Below the pieces are notes generated by a model that ran no database searches, was not told where the DNA came from, and saw only the letters and a list, made by a program, of their open reading frames with translations. DNA of 64,000 bases from Flavobacterium luminosum (lineage in GTDB: Bacteria; Bacteroidota; Bacteroidia; Flavobacteriales; Flavobacteriaceae): the NCBI RefSeq assembly GCF_023635005.1, contig NZ_JAMLJM010000005.1:151505-215504 (forward strand), read 5' to 3'. Positions 15,485 through 23,362 of the stretch are shown here, piece after piece (the first letter of the stretch is position 1; each line of letters begins with the position of its first letter). The translations under genes were made by a program, and so were the position numbers.

Positions 15485-15492
15485 CAAAAATA
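15485..15492 (-). promoter_or_regulatory. Promoter -7 element for gldA
   Basis: Minus-strand TATTTTTG fits TAnnTTTG, with CTTGG about 19 bases upstream as a possible -33. The start would be near 15479, leaving a leader of under ten bases. Confidence 0.5.
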
Positions 15493-15559
15493 ATAAAATT
15501 AAATTATCCCAAGGATAGGTTAAAAAAAGTTAAAATGCGTTTTTTGTTTAAAAAATTAC

Positions 15560-15576
15560 TAAATTTGTTAAACAAA
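15560..15576 (+). promoter_or_regulatory. Promoter and candidate operator of the TetR-like gene
   Basis: TAAATTTG (15560-15567) is a -7 match. It overlaps TTTGTT-A-AACAAA (15564-15576), a perfect 13-bp palindrome at the expected transcription start. That is the usual place for autorepression by a TetR-family protein. Confidence 0.5.
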
Positions 15577-15587
15577 ATTTTTATATC

Positions 15588-16262
15588 ATGGCAAAGAAAA
15601 TAACCGTAGAAATAAATAAGGATGCTATTGTGTCCATCTACACAGATTATGTACTAACTCATGGAAAAAAACCAAATTCTATCTATGAGTTTGCAAAAAA
15701 TAATAGCATGGAGGAAGCAGAGTTCTACAAATACTTTGCCTCTTTTGAAGCTTTAGAAGAACAGTTTTTTTCAGATATGTTGCACTACACCTTAGAAATG
15801 TTGTCCAATTCTTCGGATTATGAACATTATGATGCATCACAAAAATTATCTTGTTTTTATTTCACTTTCTTCGAAGTAGCTACAGCTAATAGAAGTTTTG
15901 TCATGCATTTGTTGCAACAAGAAAGTATGCCTTTGAAGAATCTAATGAAGTTGAAATCACTGCGAAAAGATTTCTTGTCTTATGTGAAAACAGTATTAGA
16001 TACTCCGTATAAAATAGAAAATCAACGAATTACCGATATTCAGAATAGAGTCGTGCACGAAGGAGCTTGGTTGCAATTCATGTCTATCTTAAAATATTGG
16101 ATGGAAGATACCTCTGCTAGTTTCGAAAAAACAGATGTATTCATCGAAAAGTCAGTGAAAGCTAGTTTTGATATGGTGTATAATGTGCCTGTCGAAAGTA
16201 TTCTAGATTTTGGAAAATTCATCTGGAAAGAAAAATTTGGAAATTTTAAAACAAGTAAATGA
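15588..16262 (+). CDS. TetR-like transcriptional regulator
   Basis: The 224-residue protein has an N-terminal helix-turn-helix region of TetR type: KDAIVSIYTDYVLTHG, then SIYEFAKNNSMEEAEFYKYFASFEALEEQFF at about residues 10-60. A long helical C-terminal part follows that would bind a ligand or dimerise. It stands at the head of the ABC1 kinase and photolyase cluster in the same direction, with 82 bases to the next gene. A palindrome overlaps its own promoter. Its ligand and targets are unknown; regulation of the cluster is an inference from position. Confidence 0.75.
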   Translation: MAKKITVEINKDAIVSIYTDYVLTHGKKPNSIYEFAKNNSMEEAEFYKYFASFEALEEQFFSDMLHYTLEMLSNSSDYEHYDASQKLSCFYFTFFEVATANRSFVMHLLQQESMPLKNLMKLKSLRKDFLSYVKTVLDTPYKIENQRITDIQNRVVHEGAWLQFMSILKYWMEDTSASFEKTDVFIEKSVKASFDMVYNVPVESILDFGKFIWKEKFGNFKTSK

Positions 16263-16344
16263 AACCTCTACAAATAAATTCTAAAAACCTATTGTTAAAA
16301 AAGGGGATTCCATATGTTTCCACTGAAAAATATAACTTAAACAA

Positions 16345-17652
16345 ATGAAAAAGATAGATTCTATTCCAACCAACAAAGTAGAACGTGTAGCGAAATTAGT
16401 CACTACAGGGGTGAAAGTAGGTGGAAATTACCTTAAATATTACGGTGAAAGAGTAGTGAATCCTAGTTTGACTAAAGATAAACTACATGAAAATAATGCC
16501 GCTGATATATACGATGGTTTGAAAGAATTAAAAGGGAGTGCACTAAAGGTAGCGCAAATGTTAAGTATGGAGAAAAATTTATTACCACAATCGTATGTGG
16601 AAAAATTTTCTTTGTCGCAATTCTCTGTACCGCCACTTTCAGCGCCTTTAGTACGTAAAACGTTTAAAAATTATTTTAAAAAATATCCAGAAGATTTATT
16701 CGATGAATTTTCACCCGATTCTATCAATGCGGCAAGTATTGGTCAAGTCCATAAAGCAAAAAAATACGGTAAAGACTTGGCGGTAAAAATTCAATATCCC
16801 GGAGTTAGAGAAAGTATTAGTACCGATATAGCTTTGGTAAAACCAATTGCGGTTCGCATGTTTAATCTTCAAGGTACTTCCGATGAATATTTTCAAGAAG
16901 TAGAAGATAAATTAACAGAAGAAACAGATTATAAACTAGAATTACAACAAAGTGAAGCGGTCCGTAAAGAATGTGAAGTGGTTGAAAACTTAAAATTCCC
17001 AAGTTATTATCCGGAATTATCATCAGATAAAATCATCACCATGGATTGGATGAAGGGAGTGCATTTATCTGAATTCTGTAATACCGAAACATCTCAAGAA
17101 AAAAGGAATCGAGTGGGACAAACGCTTTGGAATTTTTACATGTTTCAAATTCACCAATTGAAAAAGTTTCATGCAGACCCGCATCCAGGGAATTTCTTAG
17201 TAGACGATGAAGCGAATTTAATTGCTATCGATTTTGGTTGTATGAAACAAATTCCGGATTCGTTTTATAAACCTTATTTTGAAGTGTCTACACCAAGTGC
17301 TTTGGCCGATATGGATTATTTTAAAAAGAAACTTTTCGAATTAGAAATCTTAAAATCAACAGACAGTCCAAAGGAAATTGAGTTTTTCACCGCTATGTTT
17401 CATGAATTACTGACGGTTTTTACGGAGCCTATTCACAAACCGGAATTCGATTTTGCTAATCCAGAGTTTTTCGGAAAAATAGCAGCACTAAGTGAAAAGT
17501 TTGCCAATGATAAACAACTGCGAAAAATGAATGGAAATAGAGGTTCTAAACATTTTATCTATGTGAATAGAACGTTTTTTGGCTTATATAATTTAATGTT
17601 TGATATCAAAGCCAAAATCAAAATCAACGACTTTGAAAAATACTTATCATAA
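16345..17652 (+). CDS. ABC1/UbiB-family atypical kinase
   Basis: This ABC1 (AarF/UbiB/COQ8) kinase-like protein has 435 residues. Visible motifs are the N-terminal KxGQ-like extension (GSALKVAQMLS, with Ala instead of Gly), the alanine-rich loop AASIGQVHKA, VAIK-type lysine LAVKIQYPGV, the HADPHPGNFLVD catalytic segment and IDFGCMK. Bacterial members support quinone biosynthesis or lipid metabolism, but their chemistry is poorly defined. No transmembrane tail is evident. Its end overlaps the DUF2256 reading frame, tying it to the photolyase genes. Confidence 0.85.
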   Translation: MKKIDSIPTNKVERVAKLVTTGVKVGGNYLKYYGERVVNPSLTKDKLHENNAADIYDGLKELKGSALKVAQMLSMEKNLLPQSYVEKFSLSQFSVPPLSAPLVRKTFKNYFKKYPEDLFDEFSPDSINAASIGQVHKAKKYGKDLAVKIQYPGVRESISTDIALVKPIAVRMFNLQGTSDEYFQEVEDKLTEETDYKLELQQSEAVRKECEVVENLKFPSYYPELSSDKIITMDWMKGVHLSEFCNTETSQEKRNRVGQTLWNFYMFQIHQLKKFHADPHPGNFLVDDEANLIAIDFGCMKQIPDSFYKPYFEVSTPSALADMDYFKKKLFELEILKSTDSPKEIEFFTAMFHELLTVFTEPIHKPEFDFANPEFFGKIAALSEKFANDKQLRKMNGNRGSKHFIYVNRTFFGLYNLMFDIKAKIKINDFEKYLS

Positions 17653-17783
17653 AGGGAACAAATCGTATTTGCCCAGCAAGATTTGTGTCACTTGTGAAAA
17701 GCCATTTTCTTGGCGAAAGAAATGGAAAAAAAAACTGGGAAGAAGTAAAATATTGTAGCGATGCGTGCAGAAAAAGGAAATAA
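17633..17783 (+). pseudogene. DUF2256 zinc-finger protein gene with a one-base frameshift
   Basis: From a TTG at 17633 the frame reads LKNTYHKGNKSYLPSKICVT and then CEKPFSWRKKWKK. After a run of nine As (17726-17734) the expected continuation NWEEVKYCSDACRKRK lies in the next frame and stops at 17781-17783. With eight As the gene would be a complete DUF2256 protein of about 49 residues, with its CxxC and CxxxC pairs. These small proteins often neighbour photolyase/cryptochrome genes. The extra A could be a sequencing error, a true mutation, or a slippage site. It overlaps the gene before it by 20 bases and the photolyase by 23. Confidence 0.7.
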
Positions 17784-19074
17784 AAAAATCATTTGGTTCA
17801 GAAATAATTTGCGAACACATGATGCTGCTTTTTGGAATCATATTCAAGAATCAGACGAAGTGATTGCAGTGTATTGTCTTGAACCAAAATGGTTAGAACC
17901 CACTCCATACGGTTGGAAAAAAATGGAAGTTTTTCGTGCGCAATTTTTATTGGAAACTTTAGCAGATTTGCAGCAGAATTTGTCTAAAAACAATATTTCT
18001 TTTTACTTTTTTCAAACCGATGCAGTTCGCGCTTTTGAACAAATTCATGAAGTTTTTCCATTTGATACGATCATTACTCAAGCAGAATGGACGTATGAAG
18101 AAGTTGCAGTCGAACAAAAATTAAAAACAGCATTTCCAACAGTAGCTTGGAAGGTTGATTATGATCAATTTTTAATTGAACCCTCAAATTTACCTTTTTC
18201 CATAGAGCAATTGCCTGATGTTTTTACTTCGTACCGCAAGAAAGTGGAACAAAAATGGGCGGTAAATGAAGTAATTATAAAACCGAATGTGCTCTTCAAA
18301 AAAATTGAAATGCCTTTTTCTTCTACAACACCTTCAGTAGAACAATTAGGTTATGAATCTATTGTTGTCGATGAACGCTCGGCTTTTCCTTGTAAAGGAG
18401 GAGAGTCAGAAGCCTTACGTCATTTGAAAAAATACATTTGGGAGCACCAACAAATCACAACGTATAAAGAAACTAGAAATGAATTAGTAGGTATTCAATA
18501 CAGCACTAAATTTTCACCTTGGTTGGCCAATGGGCCTCTGTCGTCTCGAACCATCTATCATGAGGTTAGAAAATTTGAAGACGAAGTTTTAGAAAATGAT
18601 TCCACTTATTGGGTTTTATTCGAACTATTGTGGCGTGATTTTTTCAAATGTGTAAGCATGAAATACGGGAATCAATTGTTTCAACTTTCTGGGATTTTGA
18701 ATCGAAATTATCGCTGGAAGACGAATGAAAAAGCCATCAATGATTGGATAAATGGAAAAACCAAATATGATTTTGTCAATGCTAATATGTTGGAACTGAA
18801 AAGTACCGGTTGGATGAGCAACAGAGGCAGACAAAACGTAGCGAGTTATTTTGCAAAAGAAATGGAGCAGGATTGGCGTATTGGGGCGAGTTATTTTGAA
18901 GCTTATTTAATTGATTATGATGTGCATTCTAATTATGGGAATTGGAATTATTTAGCGGGCGTGGGAAATGACCCTAGAGATCGAAAGTTTAATATTGACT
19001 TACAAGCCAAAAATTACGATAATTTTCATGTATTTCGCAACCTTTGGTTAACTAAAAAAGCGGTAGAGTTATGA
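17761..19074 (+). CDS. Cryptochrome DASH / deoxyribodipyrimidine photolyase
   Basis: This 437-residue FAD photolyase-cryptochrome starts KKIIWFRNNLRTHDA, the N-terminal antenna-binding alpha/beta domain. The FAD-binding domain carries WMSNRGRQNVASYFAKEMEQDWRIG (about 345-372), and the C-terminal YDVHSNYGNWNYLAGVGNDPRD is typical of the DASH subgroup. DASH proteins repair cyclobutane dimers mainly in single-stranded DNA and may also sense light. The ATG at 17761 overlaps the end of the DUF2256 frame. Its stop overlaps the next start by four bases (ATGA). Confidence 0.92.
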   Translation: MRAEKGNKKIIWFRNNLRTHDAAFWNHIQESDEVIAVYCLEPKWLEPTPYGWKKMEVFRAQFLLETLADLQQNLSKNNISFYFFQTDAVRAFEQIHEVFPFDTIITQAEWTYEEVAVEQKLKTAFPTVAWKVDYDQFLIEPSNLPFSIEQLPDVFTSYRKKVEQKWAVNEVIIKPNVLFKKIEMPFSSTTPSVEQLGYESIVVDERSAFPCKGGESEALRHLKKYIWEHQQITTYKETRNELVGIQYSTKFSPWLANGPLSSRTIYHEVRKFEDEVLENDSTYWVLFELLWRDFFKCVSMKYGNQLFQLSGILNRNYRWKTNEKAINDWINGKTKYDFVNANMLELKSTGWMSNRGRQNVASYFAKEMEQDWRIGASYFEAYLIDYDVHSNYGNWNYLAGVGNDPRDRKFNIDLQAKNYDNFHVFRNLWLTKKAVEL

Positions 19075-20597
19075 TTTTACGCTTGATTTTAGGTGACCAA
19101 TTAAATAGTAATCATTCTTGGTTTCAGGAAGAAGACCAATCACGTTATTTATACGCGTTGATGGAAGTACAATCGGAAACCGATTATGTGAGGCATCACC
19201 AGCAAAAAGTAGTTGCTTTTTTTGCTGCTATGCGAAATTTTGCCGAAGAATTACAAGCCAAAGGATGTCAGGTTTATTATTTCAAAATCAATGATCAGCA
19301 TAATCAGCATTCTTTTGAAAAAAACATAGCGTTGTTACAAACGCAATTCGAAATTTCAGCCATACAGTATCAATTGCCAGATGAGTATCGCTTGTATCAA
19401 GAATTCAAAAAGTTTAAATCAATTTTTTCTGTTGAAGTAAAAGCCCATGAGTCGGAACATTTCTATTGTAGTTTACAAGATATTGCCGATTTAGGGAAGG
19501 AAAAGAAATATTATTTACTTGAAAATTTTTATCGCCATTTAAGAAAGAAACACCAGATTTTAATGGTTCATGACAAACCAGTAGGTGGAAAATGGAATTT
19601 CGATTTTGAAAATAGAAATAAATGGAAAAATCAAGTGCCTATTCCAGCAGCTGTTCAATTTAATAATGATGTCACAAACATTGTTGAAGAGTTGAATGAA
19701 AAAGGAATTGTCACATTTGGGAAATCAGTAACTACATCAAATTACCCTAAATCAAGAGTCCAAGCATTGGAACAATTATATTATTTCATAAAGCATTTGT
19801 TACCTCATTTTGGGACTTATCAAGACGCCATGCATACAGAAGAAGTGTTGCTGTTTCACTCTAACTTATCTTTTGCTATGAATGTAAAAATGTTGAGTCC
19901 TAAAGAAGTGGTGCAAAAAGTAGAAGAATATTTCTATAAAAATCAAGAGCATATAGGCTTAGCGCAAGTGGAAGGATTTATACGTCAAATTTTAGGATGG
20001 AGAGAATACGTAAGAATGGTGTACTGGAATAAGTTCGAAGAAGTAAAATCCAGTAATTTTTTAGATAACAAATATCTATTGCCTGAAGTTTTTTGGACAG
20101 GGAAATCGCAAATGAAGTGTGTGACAACTTGTGCGCAAAATTCATTGGAACATGCTTATGCGCATCACATTCAACGATTAATGGTTTTAGGGAATTATGC
20201 GCTTTTAATGGAAACAAATCCAGATGAAGTGGATGCTTGGTATTTAGGCGTGTATGTAGATGCTATCGAATGGGTGCAATTACCTAACACTAGAGGAATG
20301 AGTCAGTTTGCTGATGGTGGAATTGTGGCTACAAAACCGTATATCTCATCAGGGAATTATATCGATAAAATGAGTAATTATTGTTCGTCTTGTACCTACG
20401 ACAAAAAAACAAAAACAGAAGAAAATAGTTGTCCTTTTAATAGTTTGTATTGGCATTTTTTAGACCGAAATAGAAGTCGTTTTGAAACAAATCAGCGCAT
20501 GAAAATGATGTATGCTTTATTAAACAAAATGGATTCAGAAGAAATAAATAAGATTAATCAACGGGCTCAGTATTTAATTCAAACCAGAAATTGTTAG
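19071..20597 (+). CDS. FeS-type bacterial cryptochrome/photolyase (PhrB-like)
   Basis: This 508-residue photolyase-related protein of the FeS-BCP group begins LRLILGDQLNSNHSWF. The four cysteines expected to hold a 4Fe-4S cluster can be placed: one in MKCVTTC (near 345), two in YCSSC and one in NSCPFNSLYWHF near 440-462. GNYALLMETNPDEVDAWYLGVYVDAIEWVQLPNTRGMSQFADGG is the family's FAD-site region. Characterised members repair (6-4) lesions and carry a lumazine antenna. Start and stop overlap or abut the neighbours, showing one operon. Confidence 0.92.
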   Translation: MILRLILGDQLNSNHSWFQEEDQSRYLYALMEVQSETDYVRHHQQKVVAFFAAMRNFAEELQAKGCQVYYFKINDQHNQHSFEKNIALLQTQFEISAIQYQLPDEYRLYQEFKKFKSIFSVEVKAHESEHFYCSLQDIADLGKEKKYYLLENFYRHLRKKHQILMVHDKPVGGKWNFDFENRNKWKNQVPIPAAVQFNNDVTNIVEELNEKGIVTFGKSVTTSNYPKSRVQALEQLYYFIKHLLPHFGTYQDAMHTEEVLLFHSNLSFAMNVKMLSPKEVVQKVEEYFYKNQEHIGLAQVEGFIRQILGWREYVRMVYWNKFEEVKSSNFLDNKYLLPEVFWTGKSQMKCVTTCAQNSLEHAYAHHIQRLMVLGNYALLMETNPDEVDAWYLGVYVDAIEWVQLPNTRGMSQFADGGIVATKPYISSGNYIDKMSNYCSSCTYDKKTKTEENSCPFNSLYWHFLDRNRSRFETNQRMKMMYALLNKMDSEEINKINQRAQYLIQTRNC

Positions 20598-20604
20598 ATC
20601 AAAA

Positions 20605-20916
20605 ATGAGTGTAGCGAAAATTATAGCGCCAAGAACCAATTCGGCATTTACAGAGGCTGAAATTGATAGAATCATAGAAATGGCATGGGAGGACAGAACG
20701 CCTTTTGAAGCTATTGAATATCAATTTGGAATTCCTGAAAAAGAGGTAATCCAAATCATGAGAAAAGAATTAAAACGTTCTTCTTTTAATCTCTGGCGAA
20801 AAAGAGTGAACTCGGGTGTAAGTCAAAAACATGCACAAAAACGCAATCCAGAGATTAACCGATTTAAGTGTGCTTTACAAAGACAAATAACAGGAAATAA
20901 GATATCAAAAAGATGA
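20605..20916 (+). CDS. DUF2805 (TIGR03643) family protein
   Basis: This small basic protein of 103 residues has the family pattern IDRIIEMAWEDRTPFEAIEYQFGIPEKEVIQIMRKELK then SSFNLWRKRV. The first half predicts as a helix-turn-helix-like segment, hinting at DNA binding. The function is not known. Members are recurrent neighbours of FeS-type photolyases and of the SDR found next here. It overlaps the SDR start by four bases. Confidence 0.85.
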   Translation: MSVAKIIAPRTNSAFTEAEIDRIIEMAWEDRTPFEAIEYQFGIPEKEVIQIMRKELKRSSFNLWRKRVNSGVSQKHAQKRNPEINRFKCALQRQITGNKISKR

Positions 20917-21596
20917 AAAAATATTTAATAATAGGAGGAAGCAAAGGCATCTCCAAAGAAATAGTCAAACAAATTTCTGCTCAAGGTGATTTTTGTTATG
21001 TGATTTCTAGAACAACTCCCGATTATACTTTCAATGGAACTCATTTTACTCTAAATGCGTTAACAGATGATTTACCAACAATCGAGAGTTTAGATGGGTT
21101 AGTGTATGGAATTGGAACTATTAATTTAAAACCTTTTAATAGACTTTCAGCGAATGATTTTCTAAATGATTGGCAAGTAAATGTAATGGGAGCTGTGAAA
21201 ATAATCCAACATTATTTACCTCAATTAAAGAATTCGGAGCAAGCGAGTATTGTATTGTTTAGCTCAGTGGCAGCACAACGAGGCATGTCTTTTCATGCGA
21301 GTATAGGGGCAGCAAAAGGTGCAGTTGAAGGATTAGTGAAAAGTTTAGCAGCTGAGTTAGCTCCAAAAATACGTGTAAATGCTATTGCTCCTTCCATCGT
21401 AGAAACGCCTTTGGCGGCAGGCATTTTAAGAAATGAAACCATCAAGGAAAATATGGTGGCTAAACATCCATTGAAACGCATTTTACAACCTGAAGATGTG
21501 GCTAAAACGGCTGTGTTTTTATTAAGTGATACCTCGAATGGAATCACTGGGCAAATTTTTATACAAGATAATGGACTGATTTCTATCAGCAACTAA
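20913..21596 (+). CDS. Short-chain dehydrogenase-like protein lacking the catalytic Tyr
   Basis: A Rossmann-fold SDR of 227 residues. The nucleotide loop is GGSKGISKEI at residues 8-17. The catalytic Ser lies in FSSVAAQRG, but the YxxxK position reads IGAAK (HASIGAAKGAVEGL), so the general-acid Tyr is replaced by Ile. This HASI-x-AAK form is, as far as I recall, typical of SDRs encoded beside DUF2805 genes and FeS photolyases. It is followed by folE, which makes a pterin role (folate or antenna cofactor) conceivable. Substrate unknown. Confidence 0.85.
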   Translation: MKKYLIIGGSKGISKEIVKQISAQGDFCYVISRTTPDYTFNGTHFTLNALTDDLPTIESLDGLVYGIGTINLKPFNRLSANDFLNDWQVNVMGAVKIIQHYLPQLKNSEQASIVLFSSVAAQRGMSFHASIGAAKGAVEGLVKSLAAELAPKIRVNAIAPSIVETPLAAGILRNETIKENMVAKHPLKRILQPEDVAKTAVFLLSDTSNGITGQIFIQDNGLISISN

Positions 21597-21607
21597 ATTT
21601 AAAAGCT

Positions 21608-22294
21608 ATGACAATGAACCCAACATTAGATAAATCAAAATTAGTCTCATTTTCTATCGATGAAATAGGAGACAACCATTTATTTACCTCTGTAGAAACA
21701 CCCATGAAAGCGGATGCTTTTGCAATCTCTGATGCAGAGAAGAAAGAAAAAGTAGCCTATCATTTCAAAGAAATTATGGAAATTTTAGGTCTGAATTTAA
21801 CAGATGATTCATTAAAAGGGACACCACAACGTGTGGCTAAAATGTATATCGATGAAATTTTCTGTGGATTAAATCCGGCAAATAAACCTCAAGTGGCTCT
21901 TTTTGAAAATAAATACCAATATAATCAGATGTTGGTAGAAAAAAACATTACGTTTTACTCGAATTGCGAACATCATTTCGTGCCTATTTATGGCAAAATT
22001 CATGTGGCATATATTTCAAAAGGAAAAGTAATTGGTTTGTCAAAAATTAACCGAATTGTTCAGTATTTTGCTCAAAGACCACAAGTGCAAGAACGATTGA
22101 CGATGCAAATTGGTTTAGAGTTACAAGAAATTTTAGAAACAGAAGATATTGCTGTAATTGTGGATGCTAAGCATTTGTGTGTTTCTTCTCGTGGTATCAA
22201 AGACGAAAGTTCGGCAACCGTGACTAGTTATTATGGAGGAGTGTTCCAAAATGAGCAAAAAGTAATTGAATTACATAATTATTTAAAAATGTAA
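21608..22294 (+). CDS. folE: GTP cyclohydrolase I
   Basis: FolE (228 residues) converts GTP to dihydroneopterin triphosphate, the first step of pterin and folate synthesis. The zinc ligands and catalytic residues are in YSNCEHHFVPIYGK and AKHLCVSSRGIKD. TPQRVAKMYIDEIF precedes them. The first 45 residues are a non-conserved extension. It is the last gene of the photolyase cluster, 11 bases after the SDR. This suggests it supplies a pterin such as a photolyase antenna, although general folate synthesis is equally possible. Confidence 0.95.
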   Translation: MTMNPTLDKSKLVSFSIDEIGDNHLFTSVETPMKADAFAISDAEKKEKVAYHFKEIMEILGLNLTDDSLKGTPQRVAKMYIDEIFCGLNPANKPQVALFENKYQYNQMLVEKNITFYSNCEHHFVPIYGKIHVAYISKGKVIGLSKINRIVQYFAQRPQVQERLTMQIGLELQEILETEDIAVIVDAKHLCVSSRGIKDESSATVTSYYGGVFQNEQKVIELHNYLKM

Positions 22295-22304
22295 TTTTAT
22301 AGCA

Positions 22305-22332
22305 TTGGTTCTAAATACTTTTAATATCTTTG
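22305..22332 (+). promoter_or_regulatory. Promoter of the pheA leader operon
   Basis: TTG (22305-22307), 17 bases, then TATCTTTG (22325-22332): a near-ideal Bacteroidota -33/-7 pair. The start would be near 22338, about 15 bases before the leader ORF. Confidence 0.7.
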
Positions 22333-22352
22333 TCATAGACATTTAGAAATAC

Positions 22353-22433
22353 ATGAACAACCTATTTGCATATTTTAACAATTTCTTCTTTTACTTCTGG
22401 TATCAGATGCGGGATTGTTATTGTGTAAACTAA
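22353..22433 (+). CDS. Phe/Tyr-rich leader peptide of the pheA operon (26 aa)
   Basis: The ORF contains LFAYFNNFFFYFWY: six Phe, three Tyr and one Trp within residues 4-17, then QMRDCYCVN. CGGGATTGT (22410-22418) near its end is an exact complement of ACAATCCCG (22458-22466), which overlaps the 5' arm of the following terminator. Stalling at Phe/Tyr codons would allow this pairing and readthrough into pheA. This is classical attenuation architecture ahead of phenylalanine biosynthesis genes. Confidence 0.85.
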   Translation: MNNLFAYFNNFFFYFWYQMRDCYCVN

Positions 22434-22459
22434 AGTTGACTTAAAGTTATATATAATAC

Positions 22460-22493
22460 AATCCCGATGTACTGATACATCGGGATTTTTTTT
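22460..22493 (+). terminator. Attenuator terminator before pheA
   Basis: A perfect 12-bp stem (22460-22471 with 22476-22487, core CCCGATGTA/TACATCGGG), CTGA loop and eight Ts. It ends eight bases before the pheA ATG. Confidence 0.9.
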
Positions 22494-22501
22494 GATACAA
22501 T

Positions 22502-23323
22502 ATGGTAGCAATTCAGGGAATAAAAGGGTCTTTTCATCATCAAGTAGCGCAAAATTACTTTGGGGTAGAACAAGAAATATTGATCTGTCATTCTTTTCGA
22601 GAAGTAGCAAATCAATTAAAAAATAAAGAAGCGACAACAGGTGTGATGGCTATTGAAAATTCTATAGCAGGAACGATTTTGCCGAATTATGCTTTAATCG
22701 ATACGTTTGATTTGCAAATTATTGGAGAATATTTTCTCAATATAGACATGCATTTTATGGCTTTACCCGATCAAAGCATTGAAGATATTCACGAAGTACA
22801 TTCCCATCCGATTGCCTTATTACAGTGCGCTAATTTTTTTGAAGATTATCCACACATTAAACTGGTTGAAAGTTCTGATACCGCATTTGCCGCAAAACAA
22901 ATCAAAGAAAAACAACTAAAAGGAATAGGGGCCTTGGCTGGACCTATTGCATCGGACCTATATGATTTAGAAATATTAGCTAAAAGTGTGCACACGGTAA
23001 AAAGTAATAAAACCCGATTTGTTATTCTGAAAAATAAAGATCTTGAAAAAGCAGAATTGTCAAACAAAGCTTCTTTGAAATTCGAGTTAGACGATACGCC
23101 GGGAAGTTTGGCCACGGTGTTAAATGTCTTGAACAATTGTAAGTTGAATTTAACGAAAATCCAGTCGTTGCCCATTATCGAACAACCTTTTCAATATTCT
23201 TTTTTTGTCGATGTGGTTTTTGAAAAATATAAGCACTATGAAAAAGCAAAAAAATTATTGGAGATCATGACAACACATTTTAAGGTTTTAGGAGAATATC
23301 AAGCAGGAGAACCGCAAGAATAA
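22502..23323 (+). CDS. pheA: Prephenate dehydratase
   Basis: The 273-residue monofunctional enzyme makes phenylpyruvate from prephenate. The catalytic domain starts AIQGIKGSFHHQVAQNYF and contains the signature NKTRFVILKN near residue 175. A C-terminal ACT domain (LKFELDDTPGSLATVLNVL) would bind phenylalanine for feedback. GVMAIENSIAGTI matches the conserved ENS region. It is expressed behind the Phe/Tyr leader and is followed after 39 bases by the DAHP synthase/chorismate mutase gene. Confidence 0.95.
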   Translation: MVAIQGIKGSFHHQVAQNYFGVEQEILICHSFREVANQLKNKEATTGVMAIENSIAGTILPNYALIDTFDLQIIGEYFLNIDMHFMALPDQSIEDIHEVHSHPIALLQCANFFEDYPHIKLVESSDTAFAAKQIKEKQLKGIGALAGPIASDLYDLEILAKSVHTVKSNKTRFVILKNKDLEKAELSNKASLKFELDDTPGSLATVLNVLNNCKLNLTKIQSLPIIEQPFQYSFFVDVVFEKYKHYEKAKKLLEIMTTHFKVLGEYQAGEPQE

Positions 23324-23362
23324 AAGAAAAAATAATTTTAAATTTACAGTATATTTAGAACG

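Noticed and set aside
22362..22637. 91-residue minus-strand ORF across the pheA leader
   Set aside because: It is antisense to the leader peptide, terminator and pheA. The leader explains the DNA fully.
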